The notes beneath the pieces were generated by a model. That model ran no database searches. It was given only the letters and a program-made list of their open reading frames with translations, and had not been told where the DNA came from. Positions 35,633 to 45,629 of a stretch of DNA of 64,000 bases are shown here, in pieces. Within the stretch, counting starts at the first letter, position 1. Each line of letters starts with the position of its first letter. The stretch is from an uncultured Flavobacteriales bacterium (GTDB lineage Bacteria > Bacteroidota > Bacteroidia > Flavobacteriales_D > Parvicellaceae), in contig CALSNM010000007.1 in NCBI GenBank assembly GCA_943787725.1, forward strand, positions 235,028 to 299,027. The letters are read 5' to 3'. The position numbers were made by a program, and so were the translations under genes.

Positions 35633-37783
35633 ATGAAGCACTCTTTTCTCCTAATAGCTGCCTTATTGCTAAGCACGCTAATTTCGGCTCAGCAAAATGC
35701 GATTGATTACACAAACACTAGAGATGGTGAAAATGTAGAATACTGTCGCACACACAAGGAAATGAAAAAATTACTACTGAATCCTGTTTATCTGAAAATG
35801 CATGCTGCTGATCAAGCAATGTTGAAGGAAAGAGAAGAACAAATGAAATCCCAAAAACAACAAGGAACAGTTTACACATTTCCAGTAGTGTTTCATGTTC
35901 TGCACAATGATGGAGCGGAAAACATTTCCAATGAACAAATAATAGATGCTGTTTCAATTTTAAACAGGGACTATAGACTGCAGAATACAGATGCAAACAA
36001 TGTAGCTGCGGCTTTTCAAGGTATGCCTTCTGATGTAGAAATTGAATTCTTATTGGCCACTAAAGCTCCGAATGGAACTTGTTTTAACGGAATTACAAGA
36101 ACCAGTTCTCCGCTGTCTTTAGACGGCAGCAACGGACAAGATCAAATCCAGGCAATTGTTTCTGGAAATGATGTTTATCAAGGAAATTGGCCAGGTGATG
36201 AATACTTAAACATTTATGTTGTGGCCGAAGCTGGCGGAGCTGCTGGCTACACAACTACCCCGAGTATGTGGTCTCAATCAAGTATGTATAACGGAATATG
36301 GCTTTTACACAACTATACCGGATCTATTGGAACTTCATCCACATATGCCAGCAGGGCCTTAACGCATGAAGTAGGACATTGGTTAAATTTAAGTCATACA
36401 TGGGGACCAAACAATAATCCAGGAAATTCAGCAAGCTGCAATGATGATGATCAAGTTTCGGATACCCCAAACACAATTGGTGTAACTGCATGTAACCTCA
36501 ATGAAAACTCCTGCGGTCCACTGGCAAATGTTCAAAACTATATGGATTATTCGTATTGTTCAAAAATGTTTACACAAGGGCAAGTGGATAGAATGAGAGC
36601 TGCTGCAACTTCATCGATAAGAGATAATCATTGGTCTACCTCAAATCTAAATGCCGTTGGCGCAGTTTCTAACCCGCCGCTTTGTAAAGCCGAATTTTCT
36701 ACAACTCGATTCACCGTTTGCCAAGGAGAAACATTGGATTTTACAGATGAATCCTTCAACGGAGCAATAAGCAGTTGGAGTTGGACATTTGATGGAGGCA
36801 CACCTTCTACTTCTTCAGACCAAAATCCTTCTGTTACATACAATACCCCTGGAACTCATAATGTAATACTAAACGTATCAGATGGATCAACAAGCCTAAC
36901 CGAAACCAAAATTGGATACATCACCGTTGCCCCGAGTACAGGTAATAACTTGCCAATTTTCGAAGGTTTTGAAAATGCGAGCAGTATCCCCAATTCAGAT
37001 TGGCAAGTGGAAAACTTTGACGGAGGAACAACATGGCAAGTTACAAGCGCAGCTGCAGATCTTGGGACCAAATCTGTAAAACTCAATAACTACTCGAATA
37101 GTGAGGAAGGCGACAATGACGAATTAATCAGTATGCCTTATGACCTATCCAACATGGCCTCAGTAACAATGACGTTTAGTTATGCGTTTGCTCAAAAAAG
37201 CACTGCTAACACAGATAAGATTCAGATTTTAGCTTCAGATGACTGTGGCGCTTCATGGTCTGTTCGAAAATCGATTCCGGCTTCCCAGATGAGTACTACA
37301 GGCGGATCTACGGTATCAGGTAATTTTACACCAACAAGTTCTCAATGGAAAGACATTACCATAACGAGTATTGTTGGAGGTTTTTTAACCGATGGTTTTA
37401 AGTACAAATTTGTATTCACTTCAGGAAAAGGAAACAACTTCTACCTTGACAACATTAATATATATGGAACAGATACACTTGGTAACCAAGTTGGAAGCCC
37501 AACATCTATTAAAGAATTTATTAATGAAAACAATGTAAACGTTTACCCCAATCCAGCAACTGATAATATTTCGATAGCAGTCGACTTGGCCAATAGACAA
37601 GAGGCATTTTCAGTGGGAATTTATGATTTATTAGGGAAAAAAGTGCTCTCCGTATTTGAAGGAAATGAAATTGAAGGGCAGCACATATATAATGTCTCAA
37701 CAAAATCTTTAAGCTCAGGAATGTACTTAATACTGATTGACAACGAAAACAGCGTTGTAACTCAAAAACTTATCATTAAGTAA
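35633..37783 (+). CDS. Secreted M43 (pappalysin-type) zinc metalloprotease with T9SS C-terminal sorting domain
   Basis: 716 residues. Signal peptide 'MKHSFLLIAALLLSTLISAQ'. Catalytic zinc site H245-E-V-G-H249 with third ligand H255 ('HEVGHWLNLSH'), and a Met-turn region 'YMDYSYCSKMFT', as in metzincins of family M43. A PKD domain follows ('ISSWSWTFDGGTPSTSSDQ', 'YNTPGTHNVILNVSDG'), then a beta-sandwich region ('TMTFSYAFAQKSTANTDKIQ'), and finally a type A T9SS sorting domain ('VYPNPATDNISIAV', 'LLGKKVLSV', 'LSSGMYLILIDNEN'). The protease would be exported to the cell surface or medium by T9SS. Followed by a terminator. Confidence 0.93.
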   Translation: MKHSFLLIAALLLSTLISAQQNAIDYTNTRDGENVEYCRTHKEMKKLLLNPVYLKMHAADQAMLKEREEQMKSQKQQGTVYTFPVVFHVLHNDGAENISNEQIIDAVSILNRDYRLQNTDANNVAAAFQGMPSDVEIEFLLATKAPNGTCFNGITRTSSPLSLDGSNGQDQIQAIVSGNDVYQGNWPGDEYLNIYVVAEAGGAAGYTTTPSMWSQSSMYNGIWLLHNYTGSIGTSSTYASRALTHEVGHWLNLSHTWGPNNNPGNSASCNDDDQVSDTPNTIGVTACNLNENSCGPLANVQNYMDYSYCSKMFTQGQVDRMRAAATSSIRDNHWSTSNLNAVGAVSNPPLCKAEFSTTRFTVCQGETLDFTDESFNGAISSWSWTFDGGTPSTSSDQNPSVTYNTPGTHNVILNVSDGSTSLTETKIGYITVAPSTGNNLPIFEGFENASSIPNSDWQVENFDGGTTWQVTSAAADLGTKSVKLNNYSNSEEGDNDELISMPYDLSNMASVTMTFSYAFAQKSTANTDKIQILASDDCGASWSVRKSIPASQMSTTGGSTVSGNFTPTSSQWKDITITSIVGGFLTDGFKYKFVFTSGKGNNFYLDNINIYGTDTLGNQVGSPTSIKEFINENNVNVYPNPATDNISIAVDLANRQEAFSVGIYDLLGKKVLSVFEGNEIEGQHIYNVSTKSLSSGMYLILIDNENSVVTQKLIIK

Positions 37784-37802
37784 AATTACCGAACCCGTTT
37801 TA

Positions 37803-37845
37803 AAACATCCCGTTTAATCATTTATGGTAAACTGGGTGTTTTATT
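37803..37845 (+). terminator. Rho-independent terminator of the M43 protease gene
   Basis: An arm at 37802-37816 pairs with 37828-37842 (GTTTA/TAAAC core, CCC/GGG, AAAACA/TGTTTT) with two single-base bulges and a T-rich tail. Confidence 0.6.
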
Positions 37846-37849
37846 TATT

Positions 37850-37857
37850 TACATTTG
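37850..37857 (+). promoter_or_regulatory. -7 promoter element of the 374-residue lipoprotein
   Basis: TACATTTG directly after the protease terminator and 19 bases before ATG 37877. Confidence 0.5.
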
Positions 37858-37876
37858 CGCTACCTAAAAACTTTAA

Positions 37877-39001
37877 ATGAAACGCATAATCAAGTTATTC
37901 CTTTTTTCCGTGCTAAGTGCAGTAGCATTATTAACCTCATCGTGTACTACAGATTTTGAATTAAATGCAGAGTATGATGAAATTCCAGTAGTTTTTGGAG
38001 TTTTAGACCAGTCCGTTGATACGCAATTTGTAAAAATAAACAAGTCTTTTATAGGTGGAGGAGATAACATGTCTTACGCTGCGATAAATGATAGCTCATT
38101 ATACTCCAATGTTGTTGGCAGGGTAGAAGAATATGTAGATAACGTGCTTACTGAAACTTTCCCTCTAGAAGAAATGTGGGTAACTAATTTGGATGAAGGC
38201 ATTTTTTATACAGACTCTCAAAAAGTGTATTTCTTTGTTCCTACTTCTTTAACTAAACCTTACTTAAACGAAGATGCTACATATAAATTAATCGTTGATG
38301 TTTCTGAAGAAGCTCAGCCTATTTTAGCTGAGACCAACCTCATAATAGGCAGTGATCTAAATTGGGACTTACTAACTTCAAACGGCGCAGTTCAGAACGG
38401 TATTATCTTTGCGGATGCTTCTACGCTTTCGCAAAACGATTATTTAACATCTTCACCTAAAAGCACTCCAGGAGGAAACGCGGACAAATATGAATTTAAA
38501 TTACGTCTGCATTTTACAGAACTCACATTTGCAGGAGTTTCTACCGAAAAATATGTCGAATGGAACTTAGGTGAAGTTGCGGTGGTAAGTGGTAATTTGA
38601 AAAAAGAAATCTCCGGAGAAGCATTTTACAGTGCAATAAACAATAAACTCGCTGGCTACGCTGATGAAGCTGATGTGGAAAAAAGAATAATTGGTGAAAA
38701 TAACATTGAACTAATCGTTACCGCGGCAAATGAAAACCTTAGTCTATTTATGGGAATAAACGAGCCTGCAACAGGAGTTGTTACGGAACAGCCTATTTTT
38801 ACCAACGTCGAAGGGGGGGTAGGAATTTTTGCAAGTCGCTTTTCGCGTAATTTATCTTCATACCTTAGCGTACACTCAACGTATGTTCTTAAGGAAGGTG
38901 CAGAAACGAGTGGATATAAATTTTGTGTTGATCCGGCGTGGGATGTAAGTCTTAATGGCCATGACATGAACATTACCTACCCCGGAATTACTTGCCCTTA
39001 G
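37877..39001 (+). CDS. Lipoprotein, DUF4249-like
   Basis: 374 residues. Lipobox 'LLTSSCTTD' near residue 23 after a signal peptide. The start of the mature part ('YDEIPVVFGVLDQSVDTQFV', 'KINKSFIGGGDNM') and strand-rich middle recall DUF4249-type Bacteroidota lipoproteins, but I am not certain of the family. The protein ends in 'HDMNITYPGITCP'. Converges on the LRR gene, with stop codons overlapping in the four bases 38998-39001. Probably surface-exposed. Confidence 0.75.
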   Translation: MKRIIKLFLFSVLSAVALLTSSCTTDFELNAEYDEIPVVFGVLDQSVDTQFVKINKSFIGGGDNMSYAAINDSSLYSNVVGRVEEYVDNVLTETFPLEEMWVTNLDEGIFYTDSQKVYFFVPTSLTKPYLNEDATYKLIVDVSEEAQPILAETNLIIGSDLNWDLLTSNGAVQNGIIFADASTLSQNDYLTSSPKSTPGGNADKYEFKLRLHFTELTFAGVSTEKYVEWNLGEVAVVSGNLKKEISGEAFYSAINNKLAGYADEADVEKRIIGENNIELIVTAANENLSLFMGINEPATGVVTEQPIFTNVEGGVGIFASRFSRNLSSYLSVHSTYVLKEGAETSGYKFCVDPAWDVSLNGHDMNITYPGITCP

Positions 39002-39597
39002 GAACCGCAGTTGCAAGATGAGGAAAAATGAATTTTGGTATCTGGAAGCAGCGTTGTAATTCTTTCTTTTTCGTCTTTTGTAAATTGTATAACTCTTAGG
39101 TCAAATTCTCGCAGTTTTTTTAACTCATTTAAACTTTCTGGAAAAGAATTTAGGTTGTTACTCCACATATCTAGGTATTCCAATTTTTGCAAGTTCTTTA
39201 TCATATATGGAATATCTTCAATATAATTTTGATTCAACACCAATTTTTTAAGGTGCACCAATTCAACAAGGCCACCAGGGAATGCATCTAATTTATTTTT
39301 CCCTAAATCTAATTCTTGTAAAAAAAGTAATTGAGAAATACCCTCAGGAACGGACGAAATTTTGTTTTTGCCCAATTTTAAAATATTTAAATTTTTAAAT
39401 TTTAAGATCTCAAGTGGAAAGGCCTTTAACTTAGACTTAGTAAGGTCTAAAACATAAACGGCATCAGGTGTTTTAGACGCTTTCTCAATTGTTTTATAGA
39501 TATAGCAAGTATCCAATTCTTGATCAGAAAGAATCTGAGCATAACCATTTGTAAAAAGCCCAATAAAAATTATGAATAATAAAAGCTGATTCCGCAC
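38998..39597 (-). CDS. Leucine-rich-repeat secreted protein
   Basis: 199 residues. Signal peptide 'LLLFIIFIGLFTNGYAQ' (residues about 5-21). Six LRR units of about 23 residues are visible, with 'LKAFPLEILKFKNLNILKLG', 'ISSVPEGISQLLFLQELDLG', 'LDAFPGGLVELVHLKKLVLN' and 'IEDIPYMIKNLQKLEYLDMW'. A short Cys-rich end follows ('SSSCNCGS'). LRR proteins bind partners by their concave face; the partner is unknown. Stop codon overlaps the convergent lipoprotein gene. Confidence 0.9.
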   Translation of the reverse strand: MRNQLLLFIIFIGLFTNGYAQILSDQELDTCYIYKTIEKASKTPDAVYVLDLTKSKLKAFPLEILKFKNLNILKLGKNKISSVPEGISQLLFLQELDLGKNKLDAFPGGLVELVHLKKLVLNQNYIEDIPYMIKNLQKLEYLDMWSNNLNSFPESLNELKKLREFDLRVIQFTKDEKERITTLLPDTKIHFSSSCNCGS

Positions 39598-39634
39598 TTA
39601 GTAAAGTTATAAAATAATTCTATACTTTGAGCGT

Positions 39635-40567
39635 CTATCGCAAAACTAACAATGCAGATTCTTTATCCTTTTGTAATTGCTCTTTTAGTTCCTCTAAATT
39701 GACAAACTTTATTTCATCCCTCAATTTAGTAGAAAATTCAACTTGAATGTTTTCACTATAACAATCTTCATTCATTCCAAATAAATGAACTTCAATTGAA
39801 GAGCAATCAGCATCACTATTAAAAGTAGGGCGGCTTCCGATATTAAGCATCCCTTTGTAATGATGATTTTTAACCGTAACCATAACAGCATAGACTCCTT
39901 TTCCAGGAAGTAATTTATGCTTTTCTACTATCTTAATGTTTGCTGTGGGGAAACCCATTTGTCGACCAATTTGTTCACCTTCTACAACTATTCCGGAAAG
40001 TGAAAAATTGTATCTTAGATACTTATTCGCCGCAGAAATCTCTCCAGCCTCTATTGCTTTTCGAATTTTTGTGGAACTTACTTTAATCTCATTAATCTCT
40101 TTCGCAGTAATCTCTATAACATCAAACCCATAAACCGGAGCTAATTCTTCAAGCAATTCAAAATTTCCTTTTCTATTTCTTCCAAATTGATGATTGTATC
40201 CAATAACCAAAGTTTTAACCCCAATATCGCGAATTAATAAGTCGCGAATATACTCGGTAGGCGTTATTCGAGAAAATTCTATACTAAATGGTAAAATAAG
40301 CAGATGATCCAAACCAAAAGATGCTAACAATTCTATTTTTTCGCTTAACGTATTTATTAATTTTAAGGAATCGTCATCCGGAAACAACACCATTCTTGGA
40401 TGAGGATAAAAGGTTAGCAACAATGTTTCGCCATCAGTTTGTTTGGCTACCTCTTTAAGTTTCTCTATAATCTCCTGATGCCCAACATGCACACCATCAA
40501 AGGTGCCAACGGTGGCAACCAGGTTTTTAACTTGTGTAAACTCTTCTATACTTTTATAAACTTTCAA
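39635..40567 (-). CDS. ribF: Bifunctional riboflavin kinase / FAD synthetase
   Basis: 310 residues from TTG 40567 ('MKVYKSIEEF'), chosen because it matches the usual RibF start; a TTG at 40594 would lie inside the -7 element. N-terminal FAD synthetase with 'ATVGTFDGVHVGHQEII' and 'VIGYNHQFGRNRKG', then the C-terminal riboflavin kinase with 'VVEGEQIGRQMGFPTANIKI' and 'GVYAVMVTVKNHHYKGMLNI'. Makes FMN and then FAD. No ribosomal or truB genes are adjacent in this window. A -7 motif (TAATTTTG, 40592-40599) lies 24 bases upstream. Confidence 0.95.
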   Translation of the reverse strand: MKVYKSIEEFTQVKNLVATVGTFDGVHVGHQEIIEKLKEVAKQTDGETLLLTFYPHPRMVLFPDDDSLKLINTLSEKIELLASFGLDHLLILPFSIEFSRITPTEYIRDLLIRDIGVKTLVIGYNHQFGRNRKGNFELLEELAPVYGFDVIEITAKEINEIKVSSTKIRKAIEAGEISAANKYLRYNFSLSGIVVEGEQIGRQMGFPTANIKIVEKHKLLPGKGVYAVMVTVKNHHYKGMLNIGSRPTFNSDADCSSIEVHLFGMNEDCYSENIQVEFSTKLRDEIKFVNLEELKEQLQKDKESALLVLR

Positions 40568-40591
40568 ACTAAACTTATCTTTCGAAGCGCC

Positions 40592-40599
40592 CAAAATTA
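40592..40599 (-). promoter_or_regulatory. -7 promoter element of ribF; decides the start
   Basis: Minus-strand TAATTTTG. It overlaps the TTG at 40594, so that codon is not in the transcript and TTG 40567 is preferred. Confidence 0.45.
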
Positions 40600-40715
40600 G
40601 TGCTTTTACTTTTAAAAAATTAAGGTTATTTCAATTACTTAATGGTGTGTTAAAAACCTGACAAAAATCACTGAAAAATTTATTTATTTATGGTAGGATA
40701 AACTAATAAAAATGT

Positions 40716-40723
40716 ACTATTTT
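40716..40723 (+). promoter_or_regulatory. -7 promoter element of atpDC
   Basis: TATTTTTG 42 bases before the atpD ATG. Confidence 0.45.
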
Positions 40724-40744
40724 TGTGCCGAATTTTTGAATTAG

Positions 40745-42268
<1,524 letters not shown>

Positions 42269-42290
42269 TTAACGCAAAATTCATTCTATT

Positions 42291-42524
42291 ATGAACGTTG
42301 ACATTATAACACCTGACGAAAATTTATTTACGGGAGAAGCGTCTTCTATAATCGCTCCTGGCAGTGATGGGTCATTAGGAATATTAGACAATCATGCACC
42401 GCTTATTTCTTCTTTAAAAGAAGGTGAAATAACATTAAGGACTTCAGAAGGCGAAAAATCTTTTAATGTCAAAGGAGGCGTTATTGAAGTGCTTAACAAT
42501 AAAGTAATTATTCTAGCAGGATAA
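42291..42524 (+). CDS. atpC: F1 ATP synthase subunit epsilon (short form)
   Basis: 77 residues, only the N-terminal beta-sandwich of subunit epsilon: 'MNVDIITPDENLFTGEASSI', 'GSDGSLGILDNHAPLISSLK', ending 'NNKVIILAG'. The C-terminal two-helix domain (about 45-50 residues in E. coli), which inhibits ATP hydrolysis, is absent. Short epsilon subunits occur in some Bacteroidota, so this is not necessarily a truncation. Second gene of atpD-atpC, ending before a strong terminator. Confidence 0.95.
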   Translation: MNVDIITPDENLFTGEASSIIAPGSDGSLGILDNHAPLISSLKEGEITLRTSEGEKSFNVKGGVIEVLNNKVIILAG

Positions 42525-42545
42525 TTTAGTAATATACTTGAACTT

Positions 42546-42582
42546 AAAAAGGCTCGATTCAAATGAATCGAGCCTTTTTTTT
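42546..42582 (+). terminator. Rho-independent terminator after atpC
   Basis: GGCTCGATTC (42551-42560), loop AAAT, GAATCGAGCC (42565-42574), flanked by A-run and T-run. A perfect 10-base-pair stem; the A/T flanks mean it could act on both strands, also ending the converging beta-barrel gene. Confidence 0.95.
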
Positions 42583-42603
42583 CTCCCTTAATCAAATAAT
42601 GAA

Positions 42604-43311
42604 TTATTTCTTTTGTCCAAACAGAAAATTAATTCCAAAATCAAAATCAATCGAAGTGTTTCTGAGTCCATCTTCCGTGATATCTTTTAATCCATGCTCG
42701 TATAAGAGGTCAAACCCAAAAGAAAATCTTTTACCCAATGCTAAATCAATTCCAGCACCGTAGGTTAATCCAAAATCCGTTGCACTGTATCCTGAAAAAT
42801 CTGGAATTTCAACTGGAATTTCATTACCACTGCCATCAGTAATAAAAGTTCTATTGTCCATTAAAAAAGCTATATAAGGGCCAAAGTTCAGATCAAACTT
42901 AAACTTATTTCCAAACCCAATATGCAAGAACGCAGGAATATCAAAATAATTTAAATTTTGTGTAACATCCTCCACACTGCTTACCCCTGTTAATGGGTTT
43001 TCAACCAAACCAAAATTGGCAACTGTCCAACCTTTTTCTTCAACATCAAAATCTGTTTTAAAAGCAAAAATCTTATTCAGATGATAAACCACAGTTACTC
43101 CATATAATCTTCCAATGTTATTATTTACCGTAGCACCACTGGAATCCGTTATCAAACCTGACACATTCGTTATGTTAACTCCCCCATTGATTCCAATTTC
43201 CCATTTGTATTGGCCAGAGCCCTTAGTACTTTCAGTTTCATCTACTTCCGCATCCTGCCCAAGAATAAAACTTGGCACTATAATTAGGATAAGTATTATT
43301 GTTTTTATCAT
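42604..43311 (-). CDS. Outer-membrane beta-barrel protein (PorT-like)
   Basis: 235 residues. Signal peptide 'IKTIILILIIVPSFILGQ'. Barrel strands run from 'YKWEIGINGGVNITNVSGLI' to the C-terminal 'SIDFDFGINFLFGQKK', with 'LHIGFGNKFKFDLNFGPYIA' and 'TYGAGIDLALGKRFSFGFDL' between. This matches the small 8-strand 'outer membrane protein beta-barrel' family (PorT-like) of Bacteroidota. Function unknown; many are general envelope proteins. The strong atpC terminator lies just beyond its 3' end. Confidence 0.85.
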   Translation of the reverse strand: MIKTIILILIIVPSFILGQDAEVDETESTKGSGQYKWEIGINGGVNITNVSGLITDSSGATVNNNIGRLYGVTVVYHLNKIFAFKTDFDVEEKGWTVANFGLVENPLTGVSSVEDVTQNLNYFDIPAFLHIGFGNKFKFDLNFGPYIAFLMDNRTFITDGSGNEIPVEIPDFSGYSATDFGLTYGAGIDLALGKRFSFGFDLLYEHGLKDITEDGLRNTSIDFDFGINFLFGQKK

Positions 43312-43395
43312 ATCAGATTATTTATTTCTTCTAAAATAGTTAAATCAGTTGCAGCGGCAAAAGTATAAAACCTAATTTGATTATTCATTCAAAAA

Positions 43396-44763
43396 TTACC
43401 CAAATAAACTCTTTAAGACCTCCCCTATTTTACCAACTTGAATTACTTGAATGTCATAGTTAGATACCGAAATTCCTTTATTATATTTGGAAATATAAAT
43501 TCTTTCAAACCCCATTTTTTCAGCCTCGGAAATTCGTTGATCAATCCTAGGGACTGGTCTAATTTCCCCAGACAAACCAACTTCAGCAGCAAAACAAGTA
43601 TTTGGTGCTATTGCAATATCTACATTCGAGGATAAAATTGAACAAACTACTGCCATATCAATAGAAGGATCGTCCACTTTAATGCCGCCAGCGATATTTA
43701 TAAAGACATCTTTTTGCGCTATTCGGAATCCACACCTCTTTTCAAGAACTGCTAACAACATGTTTAACCTTCTTAAATCAAACCCAGTTGCGGTTCTTTG
43801 CGGCGTTCCATATGCAGCTGTACTCGCCAATGCTTGCACTTCAATTAACATTGGTCTTGCTCCATCCATTGTAGATGCAATTGCTACACCACTTAAGCTT
43901 TCGTCTGTGTCACTTATTAAAACTTTACTTGGATTTTCTACTTCTTGAAGTCCGGCGGCATCCATCTCATAAATCCCTAATTCATTGGTGCTACCAAAAC
44001 GATTTTTCACACTTCTTAATATTCTATAAACATGGTTTCTGTCGCCTTCAAATTGCAAAACGGTGTCGACCATGTGCTCTAAAATCTTTGGTCCTGCGAT
44101 AGCACCATCTTTTGTTATATGACCTATTAAAACAATGGGTACCCCAATTGTTTTGGCATATTTCAGTAATTCCGAAGTACATTCTCGAATTTGAGAAATA
44201 CTTCCAGGCGAAGATTCTATTACTGCTGTATGTAATGTTTGGATTGAATCAATTATTACGAAATCAGGCTGTAATTCCCTACAATGATGCAGTATGTTTT
44301 GCGTATTCGTTTCCGTTAGCAAATAACAATTCGTCATCTCACCACCTATTCGCTCAGCACGTAATTTTATTTGCTCCTCACTTTCTTCTCCAGAAACGTA
44401 TAGAGTTTTCAAACCACTTTTTAATGCAGTCTTTAATAATAATGTTGATTTTCCTATTCCGGGCTCACCACCTATCAATGTGATAGAACCCGCGACCAAG
44501 CCTCCACCTAAGACACGATTAAATTCATTTCCTGCAAGCTTGTAACGCTGATTATCCAATGGAATTACCTCATCAATCCGATGTGGCTGAACTTTTTTCT
44601 GGCTCCCAACAGAAAATATTTTTTCAGAACCTTGCTGTTTTTGAACCACTTCCTCCACATAGGTATTCCATTCATTACAGGAAGAGCATTTCCCAATCCA
44701 CTTTGGAGATTGAGCTCCGCAACTTTGACAGAAATAGGTTGTTTTAACTTTTACTTTAGCCAT
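43396..44763 (-). CDS. radA: DNA repair protein RadA
   Basis: 455 residues. N-terminal zinc ribbon ('TTYFCQSCGAQSPKWIGKCS' with 'SCNEW'), RecA-like ATPase with P-loop 'GGEPGIGKSTLLLK' (near residue 90), the RadA signature 'KNRFGSTNELGIYEM' (about 250), and a C-terminal Lon-protease-like domain ('NIAGGIKVDDPSIDMAVVCS', 'GEIRPVPRIDQRI'). RadA drives branch migration during recombination. A -7 element ends 4 bases before the ATG, so the message may be leaderless. Divergent from the alpha/beta hydrolase. Confidence 0.98.
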   Translation of the reverse strand: MAKVKVKTTYFCQSCGAQSPKWIGKCSSCNEWNTYVEEVVQKQQGSEKIFSVGSQKKVQPHRIDEVIPLDNQRYKLAGNEFNRVLGGGLVAGSITLIGGEPGIGKSTLLLKTALKSGLKTLYVSGEESEEQIKLRAERIGGEMTNCYLLTETNTQNILHHCRELQPDFVIIDSIQTLHTAVIESSPGSISQIRECTSELLKYAKTIGVPIVLIGHITKDGAIAGPKILEHMVDTVLQFEGDRNHVYRILRSVKNRFGSTNELGIYEMDAAGLQEVENPSKVLISDTDESLSGVAIASTMDGARPMLIEVQALASTAAYGTPQRTATGFDLRRLNMLLAVLEKRCGFRIAQKDVFINIAGGIKVDDPSIDMAVVCSILSSNVDIAIAPNTCFAAEVGLSGEIRPVPRIDQRISEAEKMGFERIYISKYNKGISVSNYDIQVIQVGKIGEVLKSLFG

Positions 44764-44767
44764 GAAT

Positions 44768-44775
44768 CAAATGTA
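44768..44775 (-). promoter_or_regulatory. -7 promoter element of radA, four bases from the ATG
   Basis: Minus-strand TACATTTG. With the usual distance from -7 element to start, the message would have almost no leader. Confidence 0.4.
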
Positions 44776-44783
44776 AGAAGAAG

Positions 44784-44804
44784 AAACGTAAACTTTTTAC
44801 GTTT
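44784..44804. promoter_or_regulatory. 21-base palindrome between radA and the hydrolase gene
   Basis: AAACGTAAA (44784-44792), CTT, TTTACGTTT (44796-44804): exact 9+9 inverted repeat in the 80-base divergent spacer, upstream of both genes. It has the size of a dimeric repressor site, or could form a hairpin. The regulator is unknown. Confidence 0.45.
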
Positions 44805-44843
44805 TAAAGAAAACCACTACCTTCACCATTCTTATTTTTTTAA

Positions 44844-45629
44844 ATGCAAAAAACCCACAAAACAGATCGCGGAAACGTTTCTTATTCATCTATTGGAAAA
44901 GGAGATACAATCTTGTTTTTGCATGGTTTCCTAGGCAACAAAAAGGTTTGGACACCATTCGTAAATCATTTTAAACCCAACTATCAAGTCATTACTATAG
45001 ATTTACCAGGACATGGAAACACTTCAATTATTGAAGAAGAAATGACTATGGAGTTTTCTGCAAAACTCATTAAACAAGTTCTTGAAACAGAAGATATTTT
45101 AAATGTACATGTTGTTGGACACTCTATGGGCGGATATATAGGATTAGCCTTTGCAAAACTTTACCCAAAAACAATCAAAAGCCTTACTTTATTTAACTGC
45201 ACGGCTTATGGAGACACTAAACAAAAACAAGCTGAACGATTAAAAGCTGTACGCGTATTTGATATGAATCCCTCTATATTTATTGACGAAGCGATAAAAA
45301 ACCTTTTTTACAAGCCCAATCTATCTGTATTCTCAAAAGAAGTTCAGAAATTGACAGAGATGGCTATAAACACTCCCACCAAAGGAGCTCAAGGAAGCCT
45401 CAGGGGGATGAGAATTAGAGACAATCATGTTAGCTGGCTCTCTAAACAAAAGTTCCCGCTACATTATATTGCGGGAGAATATGACACCACAATTCCTTTT
45501 TCCACTATTAAAGAACAAGTTGAAATTACGAATGCAAATCTTACCACATTAACCCGTTCTGGTCATATGGGGTTTGTTGAAAATCAAGACACTTGTATAA
45601 AAGCAATAGAAGATTTTATTTCTGTCTAA
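44844..45629 (+). CDS. Alpha/beta-fold hydrolase
   Basis: 261 residues. Oxyanion-hole strand 'TILFLHGFLGNKKVW' near residue 22, nucleophile elbow 'VVGHSMGGYIGLAF' with the catalytic Ser near residue 94, an acid residue in 'YIAGEYDTTIP', and the final His in 'TLTRSGHMGFVENQ'. No signal peptide, so cytosolic. The substrate is not evident; relatives include MenH- and esterase-type enzymes. Stop codon overlaps the convergent T9SS gene by four bases. Confidence 0.9.
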   Translation: MQKTHKTDRGNVSYSSIGKGDTILFLHGFLGNKKVWTPFVNHFKPNYQVITIDLPGHGNTSIIEEEMTMEFSAKLIKQVLETEDILNVHVVGHSMGGYIGLAFAKLYPKTIKSLTLFNCTAYGDTKQKQAERLKAVRVFDMNPSIFIDEAIKNLFYKPNLSVFSKEVQKLTEMAINTPTKGAQGSLRGMRIRDNHVSWLSKQKFPLHYIAGEYDTTIPFSTIKEQVEITNANLTTLTRSGHMGFVENQDTCIKAIEDFISV

